Assembly: GCA_910575505.1 (NCBI GenBank)
Contig: CAJTFK010000001.1
Coordinates: forward strand, 62,001 to 126,000
Reading direction: 5' to 3'
DNA: 64,000 bases
Source of the DNA: Oscillospiraceae bacterium
Lineage (GTDB): Bacteria > Bacillota > Clostridia > Oscillospirales > Oscillospiraceae
Shown: positions 55,273-60,547 of the stretch, one piece after another
Numbering within the stretch: position 1 is the stretch's first letter
Layout: each line of letters opens with the position of its first letter
Made by a program: the position numbers and the translations under genes
The notes under the pieces: generated by a model
The model's database searches: none
Told to the model about the DNA's origin: nothing
The model's input: the letters and a program-made list of their open reading frames with translations, nothing else

Positions 55273-55300
55273 CTCCATAATAGCGGGTGTTATTCGTGCG
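55273..55300 (-). promoter_or_regulatory. CGCA...TATTATGG promoter-like element
   Basis: Minus strand CCGCACGAATAACACCC, then CTATTATGGAG; upstream of the coiled-coil gene at 55239. Confidence 0.6.
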
Positions 55301-55508
55301 GCAGGAAGTTTTCGACTTTGACGCGGAATGTAACGTGCCGCTTACTTATGACGTTGCGGACATCCGTACCCAGTTCGAGAAAAAGATAGGGCTCACAAGT
55401 CGGGTCAGACCTGTCAACCCGCAAATCACCAAGGGGGCGCTCTCTGGGAAGGACTCGACCGATGATAAAGCCGATAAGGACGGCTACGAGTGCGATTACG
55501 ATTTCCAT
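55290..55508 (-). CDS. small membrane protein
   Basis: A 72-aa protein with an N-terminal span (MEIVIALVAVLIGFIIGRVL) and a soluble part (GDLRVDRSDPTCEPYLFLEL). ATG 55508 follows TTGGAGGAATCCT. It resembles short N-anchored phage proteins. Its end overlaps the next promoter-like element. Confidence 0.55.
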   Translation of the reverse strand: MEIVIALVAVLIGFIIGRVLPRERPLGDLRVDRSDPTCEPYLFLELGTDVRNVISKRHVTFRVKVENFLPHE

Positions 55509-55622
55509 AGGATTCCTCCAAAATTGTTTTTCAGAATTTCCCACCCGGGAATTTTTTAGAATACCAATTTACCACACATTCCCGTCACCTATATGCGGAA
55601 AATATAAAAGAAAGGGTCGCTG

Positions 55623-55802
55623 TTACACGACCCTGATCTTTTTGGACTGGAACTTCTGCTTGATGCTGTCCAGCTTTTGCTTAGCCGCATTTCTCACGTC
55701 AGGATTAGCAAGCACCACCGCCGTCACACTGACAGCCGGTACGATTACCTGCCCAATCCAAAGCCGCAATTCTCTGCTGGCCTCAATTTGCTTGTAAGTC
55801 AT
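55623..55802 (-). CDS. small membrane protein
   Basis: A 59-aa protein with a span (LWIGQVIVPAVSVTAVVLAN) and basic C-terminus. ATG 55802 follows AAAGGAGG, directly after the element at 55818-55844. Unknown function; a terminator-like hairpin with TATATTTT tail follows around 55600-55625. Confidence 0.55.
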   Translation of the reverse strand: MTYKQIEASRELRLWIGQVIVPAVSVTAVVLANPDVRNAAKQKLDSIKQKFQSKKIRVV

Positions 55803-55817
55803 AAATCGAACCTCCTT

Positions 55818-55844
55818 TCCATAAAGGTCGTTGCAATTTGTGCG
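55818..55844 (-). promoter_or_regulatory. CGCA...TTTATGG promoter-like element
   Basis: Minus strand CTCGCACAAATTGCAACG, then CTTTATGGAAAGGAGG, with the ribosome binding site directly attached. For the gene at 55802. Confidence 0.65.
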
Positions 55845-55914
55845 AGTAAAATATAAAAAGAGAAGAGGCCGTGTTTCCACAACCTCCCTCTTGGCCGACC
55901 TATATGCCGATAGT

Positions 55915-56091
55915 TCATCTGTCGAACAGTCTTCTCACAAAGTTCTTTGTAGCCTTCCACCAGGCGGGCTCCATAAACACGATGAGCTCAATCGCAGCGA
56001 TGGCCGTTCCGACCACAGTGCAAATGCCGCACAGCTTAAAGTAACCTCCCCAGGTGACAGGCTTGTCCATCCAGTTAAAATGACGGTTCAT
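55915..56091 (-). CDS. 58-aa membrane peptide
   Basis: Read by eye from ATG 56091: MNRHFNWMDKPVTWGGYFKL, a hydrophobic centre (CTVVGTAIAAIELIVFM) and a basic end FVRRLFDR. AAAGGAGTTTGACTT precedes the start. Similar in length to other tiny membrane proteins nearby. Confidence 0.55.
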   Translation of the reverse strand: MNRHFNWMDKPVTWGGYFKLCGICTVVGTAIAAIELIVFMEPAWWKATKNFVRRLFDR

Positions 56092-56120
56092 AAGTCAAAC
56101 TCCTTTCTAATATTGGGTCT

Positions 56121-56148
56121 TCCATAAAGGTGGATGTATTTTCTGCGG
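56121..56148 (-). promoter_or_regulatory. CGCA...TTTATGG promoter-like element
   Basis: Minus strand CCGCAGAAAATACATCC, then CTTTATGGAAG. For the gene at 56091. Confidence 0.65.
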
Positions 56149-56159
56149 AAGATGCCAAA

Positions 56160-56579
56160 TCAGTCTCGAACTTTGTTAAGGAGCCAAAAGAACTTACGGG
56201 CCGTCTCGTAGAACACATCCTTGCAGCAGGGGATATGGTCACGCATTTTGAGAACGCTGTAGCAATCTCCTTTCGTAACATAGCTCATGAGATACTTGTA
56301 GAGCTCGGGGTCAGCTTCACGAGCGCACTGCTCAACCATACCCATCCATCTGGAGTAGCGTTCACGGGCCGCTACGCATCGGAATGTTGGATCGCTTGTC
56401 TCTCCAGTCTCGCTGAACAACTCCAAATCAGCAGGTCGCCGGCTCAGTCCATCGAGGGCCGCATGAGCTTTCTTCCAAATCGGATACTGCCGGCAGAAGT
56501 GTTTCAGCTCGTAGTATCGCTCACGCTCTATGTAGTAGGGATTTTTCTTGGATACTTCGGGTCGTACATTTGTAGGCAT
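56160..56579 (-). CDS. conserved Clostridia phage protein (possible late regulator-like)
   Basis: A 139-aa protein: YYIERERYYELKHFCRQYPI, WKKAHAALDGLSRRPADLEL, then FRCVAARERYSRWMGMVEQC and IPCCKDVFYETARKFFWLL. This is a very common family in Clostridia phages; its size, position and last helices resemble small ArpU/RinA-like phage regulators, but there is no proof. ATG 56579 follows AAAGGAGAAAAGCG. Confidence 0.65.
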   Translation of the reverse strand: MPTNVRPEVSKKNPYYIERERYYELKHFCRQYPIWKKAHAALDGLSRRPADLELFSETGETSDPTFRCVAARERYSRWMGMVEQCAREADPELYKYLMSYVTKGDCYSVLKMRDHIPCCKDVFYETARKFFWLLNKVRD

Positions 56580-56580
56580 A

Positions 56581-56832
56581 TTATCGCTTTTCTCCTTTCC
56601 ATAAAAATCCGGTTTCCTCATAGAGGAGTTTTGGCGAGATGTAAAAGTTGATACGTCCGTACCGGCTGTCTATCTCGTTGATGCTGGTCACCAGTTTGCC
56701 GTTTCGGGTAGCCTTACCAATCGGAAGCCATCCTGACACAATGCCGGCTCGAACCCAAGACGCATCTTTTCCATAGACGCGGGCTGCTACTGCTACTGGA
56801 ACAGAGCCTGGATGAAATTCTTGTTCACTCAT
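56581..56832 (-). CDS. small winged-helix/MerR-like DNA-binding protein (paralog of 10578-10859)
   Basis: An 83-aa protein: SVPVAVAARVYGKDASWVRAGIVSG (helix-turn-helix), IGKATRNGKLVTSINEIDSR and NFYISPKLLYEETGFLWKG. Near-identical to the protein at 10578-10859 in the core. A CTAAGTTAG site lies upstream at 56861. Likely a regulator or excisionase-like protein present twice. Confidence 0.65.
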   Translation of the reverse strand: MSEQEFHPGSVPVAVAARVYGKDASWVRAGIVSGWLPIGKATRNGKLVTSINEIDSRYGRINFYISPKLLYEETGFLWKGEKR

Positions 56833-56860
56833 TAACGACTACCTCCTTTCAACGGCTATT

Positions 56861-56869
56861 CTAAGTTAG
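56861..56869. promoter_or_regulatory. CTAAGTTAG operator-like site
   Basis: Single copy of the palindrome found twice at 11261-11298 and once at 59918. It is 29 bp upstream of the helix-turn-helix gene. Confidence 0.4.
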
Positions 56870-56945
56870 CAACCACACTGAAGTACAAACAACCTCGGTG
56901 AAAAGGCGAAAGCCGCTGCTTTAGCGGCCTCCACCTTTGGTAGAA

Positions 56946-57293
56946 TCACTTGTTGTACTCGACTCCAATAACGACACTTGCAATGTCGCCAGGCTGTGCG
57001 AGCCCATGCTTGATGTATTGCTTGCCCAGTTCACCCAGGTCGTCCACGGGAATGCTGTTGACGATTGCGTTCAGGTACTTTCCCTCCACCCAGAGGTATG
57101 ACGTGTCCCAGACCTTGAGGCCATCCGGGATCGAAATATCTTTCCTCCTGAATATGCCTTTGGCCTTGACTGCCTTCCCGCTGTGGCGCTTGCACCCGAG
57201 AATCACCAGCACGATTCCGCCAGCGACCGCCGTAGTGGCAATCAGCTCCTTTTTATGGTCCTCCACAAACCTTTTGAACTTTTCCATGCTCAT
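56946..57293 (-). CDS. membrane-anchored small protein
   Basis: A 115-aa protein with a span near the N-terminus (ELIATTAVAGGIVLVILGCK) and a soluble part with FRRKDISIPDGLKVWDTSYL and QYIKHGLAQPGDIASVVIG. ATG 57293 follows GAAAGGAGAAGCAAC. No family recognised. Confidence 0.55.
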   Translation of the reverse strand: MSMEKFKRFVEDHKKELIATTAVAGGIVLVILGCKRHSGKAVKAKGIFRRKDISIPDGLKVWDTSYLWVEGKYLNAIVNSIPVDDLGELGKQYIKHGLAQPGDIASVVIGVEYNK

Positions 57294-57321
57294 TGTTGCT
57301 TCTCCTTTCAAATATGGATTC

Positions 57322-57350
57322 TTCCATAAAAGGTGCTGTGGTTTGTGCGA
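57322..57350 (-). promoter_or_regulatory. CGCA...TTTATGG promoter-like element
   Basis: Minus strand TTCGCACAAACCACAGCACC, then TTTTATGGAAG. For the gene at 57293. Confidence 0.65.
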
Positions 57351-57368
57351 AAAGGGGAGAGCCCCTGT

Positions 57369-57530
57369 TTAGGGCGTCTCCTCCTTCTCGGTCGTCTCGG
57401 GTTCCTTCTGCTCTCCGGTAGCAGTGATGATTGCTTGCAAACAGATTTCTCTTGCCTTGCTGTAGCCGATGGCGAATCCGCCGAACAGGCTGATAGCAAT
57501 AGCTCCGACCATTTCCAATTTTGTAAACAT
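57369..57530 (-). CDS. 53-aa membrane peptide
   Basis: Read by eye from ATG 57530 (GGAGTGGAAACT upstream): MFTKLEMVGAIAISLFGGFA..., one hydrophobic helix, then a Glu/Thr-rich tail. The following GCCCC/GGGGC hairpin terminates it. Another of the tiny membrane proteins. Confidence 0.55.
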   Translation of the reverse strand: MFTKLEMVGAIAISLFGGFAIGYSKAREICLQAIITATGEQKEPETTEKEETP

Positions 57531-57565
57531 AGTTTCCACTCCTTATAACAGATGAAGCCTAAGCC

Positions 57566-57594
57566 TCTCATAAAGGGAACTGCCATTCCTGCGG
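57566..57594 (-). promoter_or_regulatory. CGCA...TTTATGAG promoter-like element
   Basis: Minus strand CCGCAGGAATGGCAGTTC, then CCTTTATGAGAG. For the gene at 57530. Confidence 0.6.
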
Positions 57595-57630
57595 AAAGAG
57601 GAAAAGTCCCTGCCGGGACCCTCCTCGGAG

Positions 57631-57906
57631 TTAAATAATTCGCATACCTTCTCTTTCCAGAATATCCTTGAAAATGTAATGGCTCTCGATACTATTCCGT
57701 TTCATGCTCTCCCTGTAATCACGGCGGAGCCCGTATCGATTATCTATTGCGTAAACGTGCTCGATATCCGGATTTCTCATCCGAAGTCGCCTCGCTTCCC
57801 CTAAGATAGTGCTGATCGATACGAATTCCTCGTAGATACAGAAGTAATTCAGAACTGTATAGGCCCTACTTGCTCCAGAAATTCCATAAAGAATGACTTG
57901 TCTCAT
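57631..57906 (-). CDS. small phage protein, unknown
   Basis: A 91-aa protein: MRQVILYGISGASRAYTVLN, FVSISTILGEARRLRMRNPD and VYAIDNRYGLRRDYRESMKR. The opening strand-turn-helix recalls a Rossmann-like start, but the rest does not. ATG 57906 lies directly after GGAGGTGAAAGTA. Function unknown. Confidence 0.5.
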   Translation of the reverse strand: MRQVILYGISGASRAYTVLNYFCIYEEFVSISTILGEARRLRMRNPDIEHVYAIDNRYGLRRDYRESMKRNSIESHYIFKDILEREGMRII

Positions 57907-57915
57907 TACTTTCAC

Positions 57916-57944
57916 CTCCATAAAGGACGTGGAGTTTTATGCGG
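57916..57944 (-). promoter_or_regulatory. CGCA...TTTATGG promoter-like element
   Basis: Minus strand CCGCATAAAACTCCACGTC, then CTTTATGGAGGTG; the GGAGGTG is also the ribosome binding site of the gene at 57906. Confidence 0.65.
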
Positions 57945-57947
57945 AAA

Positions 57948-58036
57948 ATGAAAAGAGAGGGAGATTGTAGTCAGTCACCAATCGACGTATGGCCAGTCAA
58001 GCCTAAGCTTCTGGGTTCTCCTCTACTCTCATCCCT
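57948..58036 (-). ncRNA. small structured RNA (GAGAGTAG-closed)
   Basis: About 88 nt between a CGCA-type element and the next one. GAGAGTAG (58023-58030) pairs with CTAC-AA-TCTC (57961-57970), enclosing a CCAG-AAGC-TTAG-GCTT-GA-CTGG hairpin (57993-58014) and a GTC/GAC hairpin. The T-rich tail TCTCTTTTCATTTTC follows. No open frame with a ribosome binding site. RNA class not recognised. Confidence 0.5.
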
Positions 58037-58064
58037 CTTCATAAGATATTCTGTTAAATCTGCG
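58037..58064 (-). promoter_or_regulatory. CGCA...CTTATGAAG promoter-like element
   Basis: Minus strand TTCGCAGATTTAACAGAAT, then ATCTTATGAAG. Heads the RNA at 57948-58036. Confidence 0.6.
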
Positions 58065-58083
58065 AAAAAAGGAAGAGCTCCAG

Positions 58084-58389
58084 TTAGAGCTCAACCTCGA
58101 TTATGTTCAAACCATATGCCGTAGCAAGTTCATGTTCGACTCTACAACCTTTTGCCGATTGCCAATCCGGACTAAAGGCAATCAAATCCGCCTTGTCCAT
58201 CATAAGAATATCCTGGCTCAGGTAGTAGAACCGTCCAGCACCTTCCGGCGCGATCTGATGATACTGGTCAATCACCGAAAACTCTTCCTTATAGATAGTC
58301 TCGACTCTGCTCAGGATTCTGGCCCTTTCTTCAAAGACCTCTTCTTCAGTTCTCCCTCTAAAGGGTTGACTAATAAAAAGTTGTTTCAT
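58084..58389 (-). CDS. DUF4406-like (nucleoside deoxyribosyltransferase-like) protein
   Basis: A 101-aa protein: MKQLFISQPFRGRTEEEVFE, ERARILSRVETIY, LSQDILMMDKADLIAFSPDW and CRVEHELATAYGLNIIEVEL. The layout matches the small Rossmann-like DUF4406 family related to nucleoside 2-deoxyribosyltransferases (conserved Glu in VEHELA). It may act on nucleotides. ATG 58389 (second of two close ATGs) has AGAGGAG at good spacing. Confidence 0.75.
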   Translation of the reverse strand: MKQLFISQPFRGRTEEEVFEERARILSRVETIYKEEFSVIDQYHQIAPEGAGRFYYLSQDILMMDKADLIAFSPDWQSAKGCRVEHELATAYGLNIIEVEL

Positions 58390-58415
58390 AACCATTCTCC
58401 TCTCAATGTTAAGGT

Positions 58416-58444
58416 TTCCATAAGGGAGCCAGCGATTTATGCGA
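58416..58444 (-). promoter_or_regulatory. CGCA...CTTATGG promoter-like element
   Basis: Minus strand TTCGCATAAATCGCTGGC, then CCCTTATGGAAA. For the gene at 58389. Confidence 0.6.
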
Positions 58445-58465
58445 AAAGGGAAAGAGCCGCTGCGT

Positions 58466-58660
58466 TTAGCGGCCCATAACCCTCCTTGCTTTCTTAAAGT
58501 CAACAACAATAACTTTGTCTGATTTGGAATGCGCTTTCTTTGCTTGGACCAGCTTGAGTTTGTCATTCAGAACATTCGTCCATAATGCGGCTCCTGCCGT
58601 TGATACTGCTCCCACAATAACGAGTGTTCCGATAGTGCTGATAATTTTCTTGGTCTCCAC
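58466..58660 (-). CDS. small membrane protein
   Basis: A 64-aa protein with a span (ISTIGTLVIVGAVSTAGAAL) and a basic tail. The start is GTG 58660 after GGAGGTGACATTT; an upstream ATG overlaps the element at 58670. Unknown function. Confidence 0.5.
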   Translation of the reverse strand: METKKIISTIGTLVIVGAVSTAGAALWTNVLNDKLKLVQAKKAHSKSDKVIVVDFKKARRVMGR

Positions 58661-58669
58661 AAATGTCAC

Positions 58670-58697
58670 CTCCATAAAGGCCACTGCCGATTTGGCG
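58670..58697 (-). promoter_or_regulatory. CGCC...TTTATGG promoter-like element
   Basis: Minus strand TTCGCCAAATCGGCAGTGG, then CCTTTATGGAGGTGA; the GGAGGTGA is also the ribosome binding site of the GTG-start gene at 58660. Confidence 0.65.
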
Positions 58698-58835
58698 AAA
58701 ATAAAAAGAAAATGACTTCAGGGTCGGCCCAACGAAAACCGTTGCCCGGTGGGTACCATCTTTTATTAAGTTATTACTTGGCGGTACGCCTTCGTGTCTC
58801 ACCGCGGGATTTCCACCCGCATCTATCCATTTTCT
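58698..58835 (-). ncRNA. structured RNA, twin of 52012-52121
   Basis: Shares the block order with the RNA at 52 kb: GGATAGATGCGGGTGGAAATC (hairpin GCGGG/CCCGC with 7-nt loop), ACGAAG, GGTACC, GGGCAACG...CGTTGGGC and GACCCTGAAGTC, with a T-rich tail. It has about 40 more bases in the centre. It appears on the same transcript as the tRNA-like sequence at 58844-58906, from the element at 58921. Confidence 0.6.
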
Positions 58836-58843
58836 TAGAGAAA

Positions 58844-58906
58844 GACGAGCCGTGGATGAGTCGAACATCCAAACCAAACAATTTTGTTGCTTGGTCACAA
58901 CCCGTC
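58844..58906 (-). tRNA. tRNA-like sequence, degenerate
   Basis: Contains a good T-arm (GGATG TTCGACT CATCC), a 7-bp acceptor-like pairing (GACGGGT with GCTCGTC, two G-U) and a long anticodon-like hairpin (CCAAGCAA-CAAAA-TTGTTTGG), but no normal D-arm, a 3-nt gap after the T-arm and no U33. It is therefore a tRNA remnant or tRNA mimic and not a functional tRNA by sight. Confidence 0.4.
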
Positions 58907-58920
58907 GGATTTCCTCTCCT

Positions 58921-58949
58921 TCTCATAATACGATTTGTAAAATCTGCGC
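58921..58949 (-). promoter_or_regulatory. CGCA...TATTATGAG promoter-like element
   Basis: Minus strand GCGCAGATTTTACAAATCG, then TATTATGAG. It follows the terminator of the preceding gene without any spare base and heads the tRNA-like/RNA transcript. Confidence 0.65.
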
Positions 58950-58976
58950 AAAAAGGAAGAGCCCCTGTTAGGGCTC
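58950..58976 (-). terminator. terminator of the gene at 58968-59249
   Basis: GAGCCC/GGGCTC stem around TAACAGG; tail TTCCTTTTT. It is directly joined to the next promoter-like element. Confidence 0.7.
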
Positions 58977-59249
58977 CTCGCCTTTCTGAATGTAGTTCTG
59001 TAGGTACATCATTTCGTAAAGACACCATGCCATGTTCAACTTTGCAATTTTGAATCCCTTATCGCAATGAATTTGATTCATCTTCTTGGCCCATTTGTTC
59101 AACAAGACGTATACTCCCGAACGTCCTCTTGTGAGCTGGTAGATACGCTTGTAGTTCTCTGCCTGTCGGATGTGGTAGTCCAAAACTCTATGGTCTCGCT
59201 TCATCTCTTCGTTAAACTGAGTGTAGTATTCTTTATTTCTGATTACCAT
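58968..59249 (-). CDS. small phage protein, unknown
   Basis: A 93-aa basic, helical protein (MVIRNKEYYTQFNEEMKRDH, YHIRQAENYKRIYQLTRGRS, KIAKLNMAWCLYEMMYLQNY). It may be an all-alpha protein. ATG 59249 lies after GGAGGTGACTGTT, which is the end of the upstream promoter-like element. Not recognised. Confidence 0.5.
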   Translation of the reverse strand: MVIRNKEYYTQFNEEMKRDHRVLDYHIRQAENYKRIYQLTRGRSGVYVLLNKWAKKMNQIHCDKGFKIAKLNMAWCLYEMMYLQNYIQKGEEP

Positions 59250-59258
59250 AACAGTCAC

Positions 59259-59287
59259 CTCCGTAAAAGGACCTGTGAAATAAGCGA
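59259..59287 (-). promoter_or_regulatory. CGCT...TTTACGG promoter-like element
   Basis: Minus strand TTCGCTTATTTCACAGG, then CTTTTACGGAGGTGA. C instead of T in the core; GGAGGTGA is the ribosome binding site of 59249. Confidence 0.55.
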
Positions 59288-59325
59288 AAAGAAGAGAGCC
59301 GCCGTTTAGCCGCTCCCTCCTTGGA

Positions 59326-59550
59326 TCAGTTCTTCTTGCCGTACTGTTTCATGATGACCGAGATTGCTCCTATGCAACCTGTAATGATCAGACTGGAAAC
59401 GCCCAATCCTGTCCAGAATGCTTTCCGGTATCCACGTCTGTACCCTTCGATTGCCGCGTCTCCATAGTTCCGGCACAGGTAGAGTAGCGCATCCGTATGA
59501 CCGTCTTTACACAGCTTCTCGATTTCGCCCATCAGTCGTTTCTCGTTCAT
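59326..59550 (-). CDS. small membrane protein
   Basis: A 74-aa protein: basic helical start (MNEKRLMGEIEKLCKDGHTD), then a span (AFWTGLGVSSLIITGCIGAI) and basic end. ATG 59550 follows AAAGGAGGTCGTACT. It overlaps the end of the DUF6431-like gene by 44 bp. Function unknown. Confidence 0.55.
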   Translation of the reverse strand: MNEKRLMGEIEKLCKDGHTDALLYLCRNYGDAAIEGYRRGYRKAFWTGLGVSSLIITGCIGAISVIMKQYGKKN

Positions 59551-59878
59551 AGTACGACCTCCTTTCCGTAACAGCGCCTGTAAATTCAGCGAGCCAGCGG
59601 GACATAGTCATCTCACAGGGATAGTCCTCAAACCCCAGTGTTTCGCAGGTGATAAGGCCCTCCAATACACCGATAATGACTTCGGCCTCGTACTGCTTGT
59701 AAGGGAATAGTTCCTCTGGTAATTCCCTATGTAACGAACCACATATGGTACACCGGAGTCTGCGTATTACAATCCATTCTGTCACCCGAGCTTTTGTCCG
59801 TACAATGCGTTTCACAGTGTCGAAGAATCTGAGATGTCCTCCGCATTTTGGGCAGACTGACGCGTTCTTGGCAATCAT
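59507..59878 (-). CDS. DUF6431-like zinc-ribbon protein
   Basis: A 123-aa protein with two Cys pairs: CPKCGG (about 9-14) and CTICGSLHRELPEELFPYKQYE (about 46-67), the DUF6431-type pattern often seen in transposons and phages, joined to a helical C-terminus. It may bind DNA. ATG 59878 is 50-60 bp downstream of CTAAG-type sites and a palindromic operator; the last ~15 residues run into the next gene. Confidence 0.7.
   Translation of the reverse strand: MIAKNASVCPKCGGHLRFFDTVKRIVRTKARVTEWIVIRRLRCTICGSLHRELPEELFPYKQYEAEVIIGVLEGLITCETLGFEDYPCEMTMSRWLAEFTGAVTERRSYYERETTDGRNREAV
59565..59592 (-). promoter_or_regulatory. CGCT...GTTACGG promoter-like element
   Basis: Minus strand CTCGCTGAATTTACAGG, then GCTGTTACGGAAAGGAGG. 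It lies in the 3' end of the DUF6431-like gene and serves the gene at 59550. Confidence 0.5.
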
Positions 59879-59916
59879 ACATGACTCCTTTCTGTTCTAA
59901 GGTACGAGCTTCCTAA

Positions 59917-59925
59917 TCTAAGTTA
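59917..59925. promoter_or_regulatory. CTAAGTTA operator-like site
   Basis: TCTAAGTTAA, related to the double sites at 11261-11298; a partial copy (TCTAAGGTA) lies at about 59896. Both are upstream of the DUF6431-like gene. Confidence 0.35.
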
Positions 59926-59933
59926 AAAAGTTA

Positions 59934-59960
59934 TGTAGGAATTACTTGACAATTCCTACA
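59934..59960. promoter_or_regulatory. palindromic operator overlapping the rightward -35
   Basis: A perfect inverted repeat TGTAGGAATT-acttgac-AATTCCTACA (10-bp arms, 7-bp spacer) covers the TTGACA of the plus-strand promoter. This is a repressor-type operator. A half-site GTGTAGGAATAATAG recurs at about 62566. Confidence 0.7.
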
Positions 59961-59974
59961 CTATCATATATGAT
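59946..59974 (+). promoter_or_regulatory. strong sigmaA promoter driving the integrase block
   Basis: TTGACA, 17 bp, TATGAT. The transcript would cross the small gene at 60067-60279 in antisense and reach the genes at 60335 and 60541. Confidence 0.8.
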
Positions 59975-60066
59975 TATTAGGGCGAAACAAAGGGAAATAG
60001 CGGGAAAAGCAAAATAAACGGGAAAAATAAAAGAAAGAGCCCGCGTTTCCGCGAGCCTCTCCCGTT

Positions 60067-60279
60067 TTAGTAAGTTTCGCTCATCAAATCTAAACAGCAT
60101 GTAATGATGATAGTTGCCGCAGTGGCTACAACCATACCCAGACGCAAATGTCTTCGCACTTTGCAATCGTGCCCAGCTTTTGCTGCCGCGACACATACTT
60201 GTCCGAAGTGCGTTAATGCCTCCTCGTGGCCAACCCACAACTCTTCAACCTCGTTCATTAACTTTTTGTCTATTTTCAT
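60067..60279 (-). CDS. small membrane protein
   Basis: A 70-aa protein: MKIDKKLMNEVEELWVGHEE, then a span (LGMVVATAATIIITCCLDLM) at the C-terminus. It is the first leftward gene, headed by the element at 60293-60320 with AAGGAGG. A GGAGGCTCGCGG/CCGCG hairpin with T-rich tail follows at 60025-60062. Function unknown. Confidence 0.55.
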   Translation of the reverse strand: MKIDKKLMNEVEELWVGHEEALTHFGQVCVAAAKAGHDCKVRRHLRLGMVVATAATIIITCCLDLMSETY

Positions 60280-60292
60280 GGTAGTCAACCTC

Positions 60293-60320
60293 CTTCATAA
60301 AAGGAGGTGCCAAACCTGCG
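60293..60320 (-). promoter_or_regulatory. CGCA...TTTATGAAGG promoter-like element
   Basis: Minus strand TTCGCAGGTTTGGCACCTCC, then TTTTATGAAGGAGG. The rightmost copy of the family. Confidence 0.6.
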
Positions 60321-60334
60321 AAAGGAGCTATTCG

Positions 60335-60547
60335 ATGAAGAAACATGTGAACCCAAAAGACTTTCTGCATAAGGTCTATACCGAAGAAGGGGGTGTAAAA
60401 GAGCATAACAAAAACCAGCAGGTCATAGGCATTTTGAAATTTGCCGGGATTGTCTGGAGCATTCAAAAACTTGGACGCATAGTGGATAAGATCGAAAGGC
60501 TTCCGATTAAGACTCTTGAAAAGAAAGACGAGGAACCGCCATGTTAA
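60335..60547 (+). CDS. small helical protein ahead of the integrase
   Basis: A 70-aa protein (MKKHVNPKDFLHKVYTEEGG, IGILKFAGIVWSIQKLGRIV). ATG 60335 follows AAAGGAGC. Its stop overlaps the integrase start by 7 bp, so both are translated together. It could be an excision or regulation partner; the amphipathic helix gives no further hint. Confidence 0.55.
   Translation: MKKHVNPKDFLHKVYTEEGGVKEHNKNQQVIGILKFAGIVWSIQKLGRIVDKIERLPIKTLEKKDEEPPC

Noticed and set aside
48184..60320. Reading the CGCA...TATTATGG elements as ordinary sigmaA promoters
   Set aside because: No TTGACA-like box at 17 bp, and the ribosome binding site starts 0-2 bases after the motif, so a start 7 bases downstream of TATTAT would exclude it from the mRNA.
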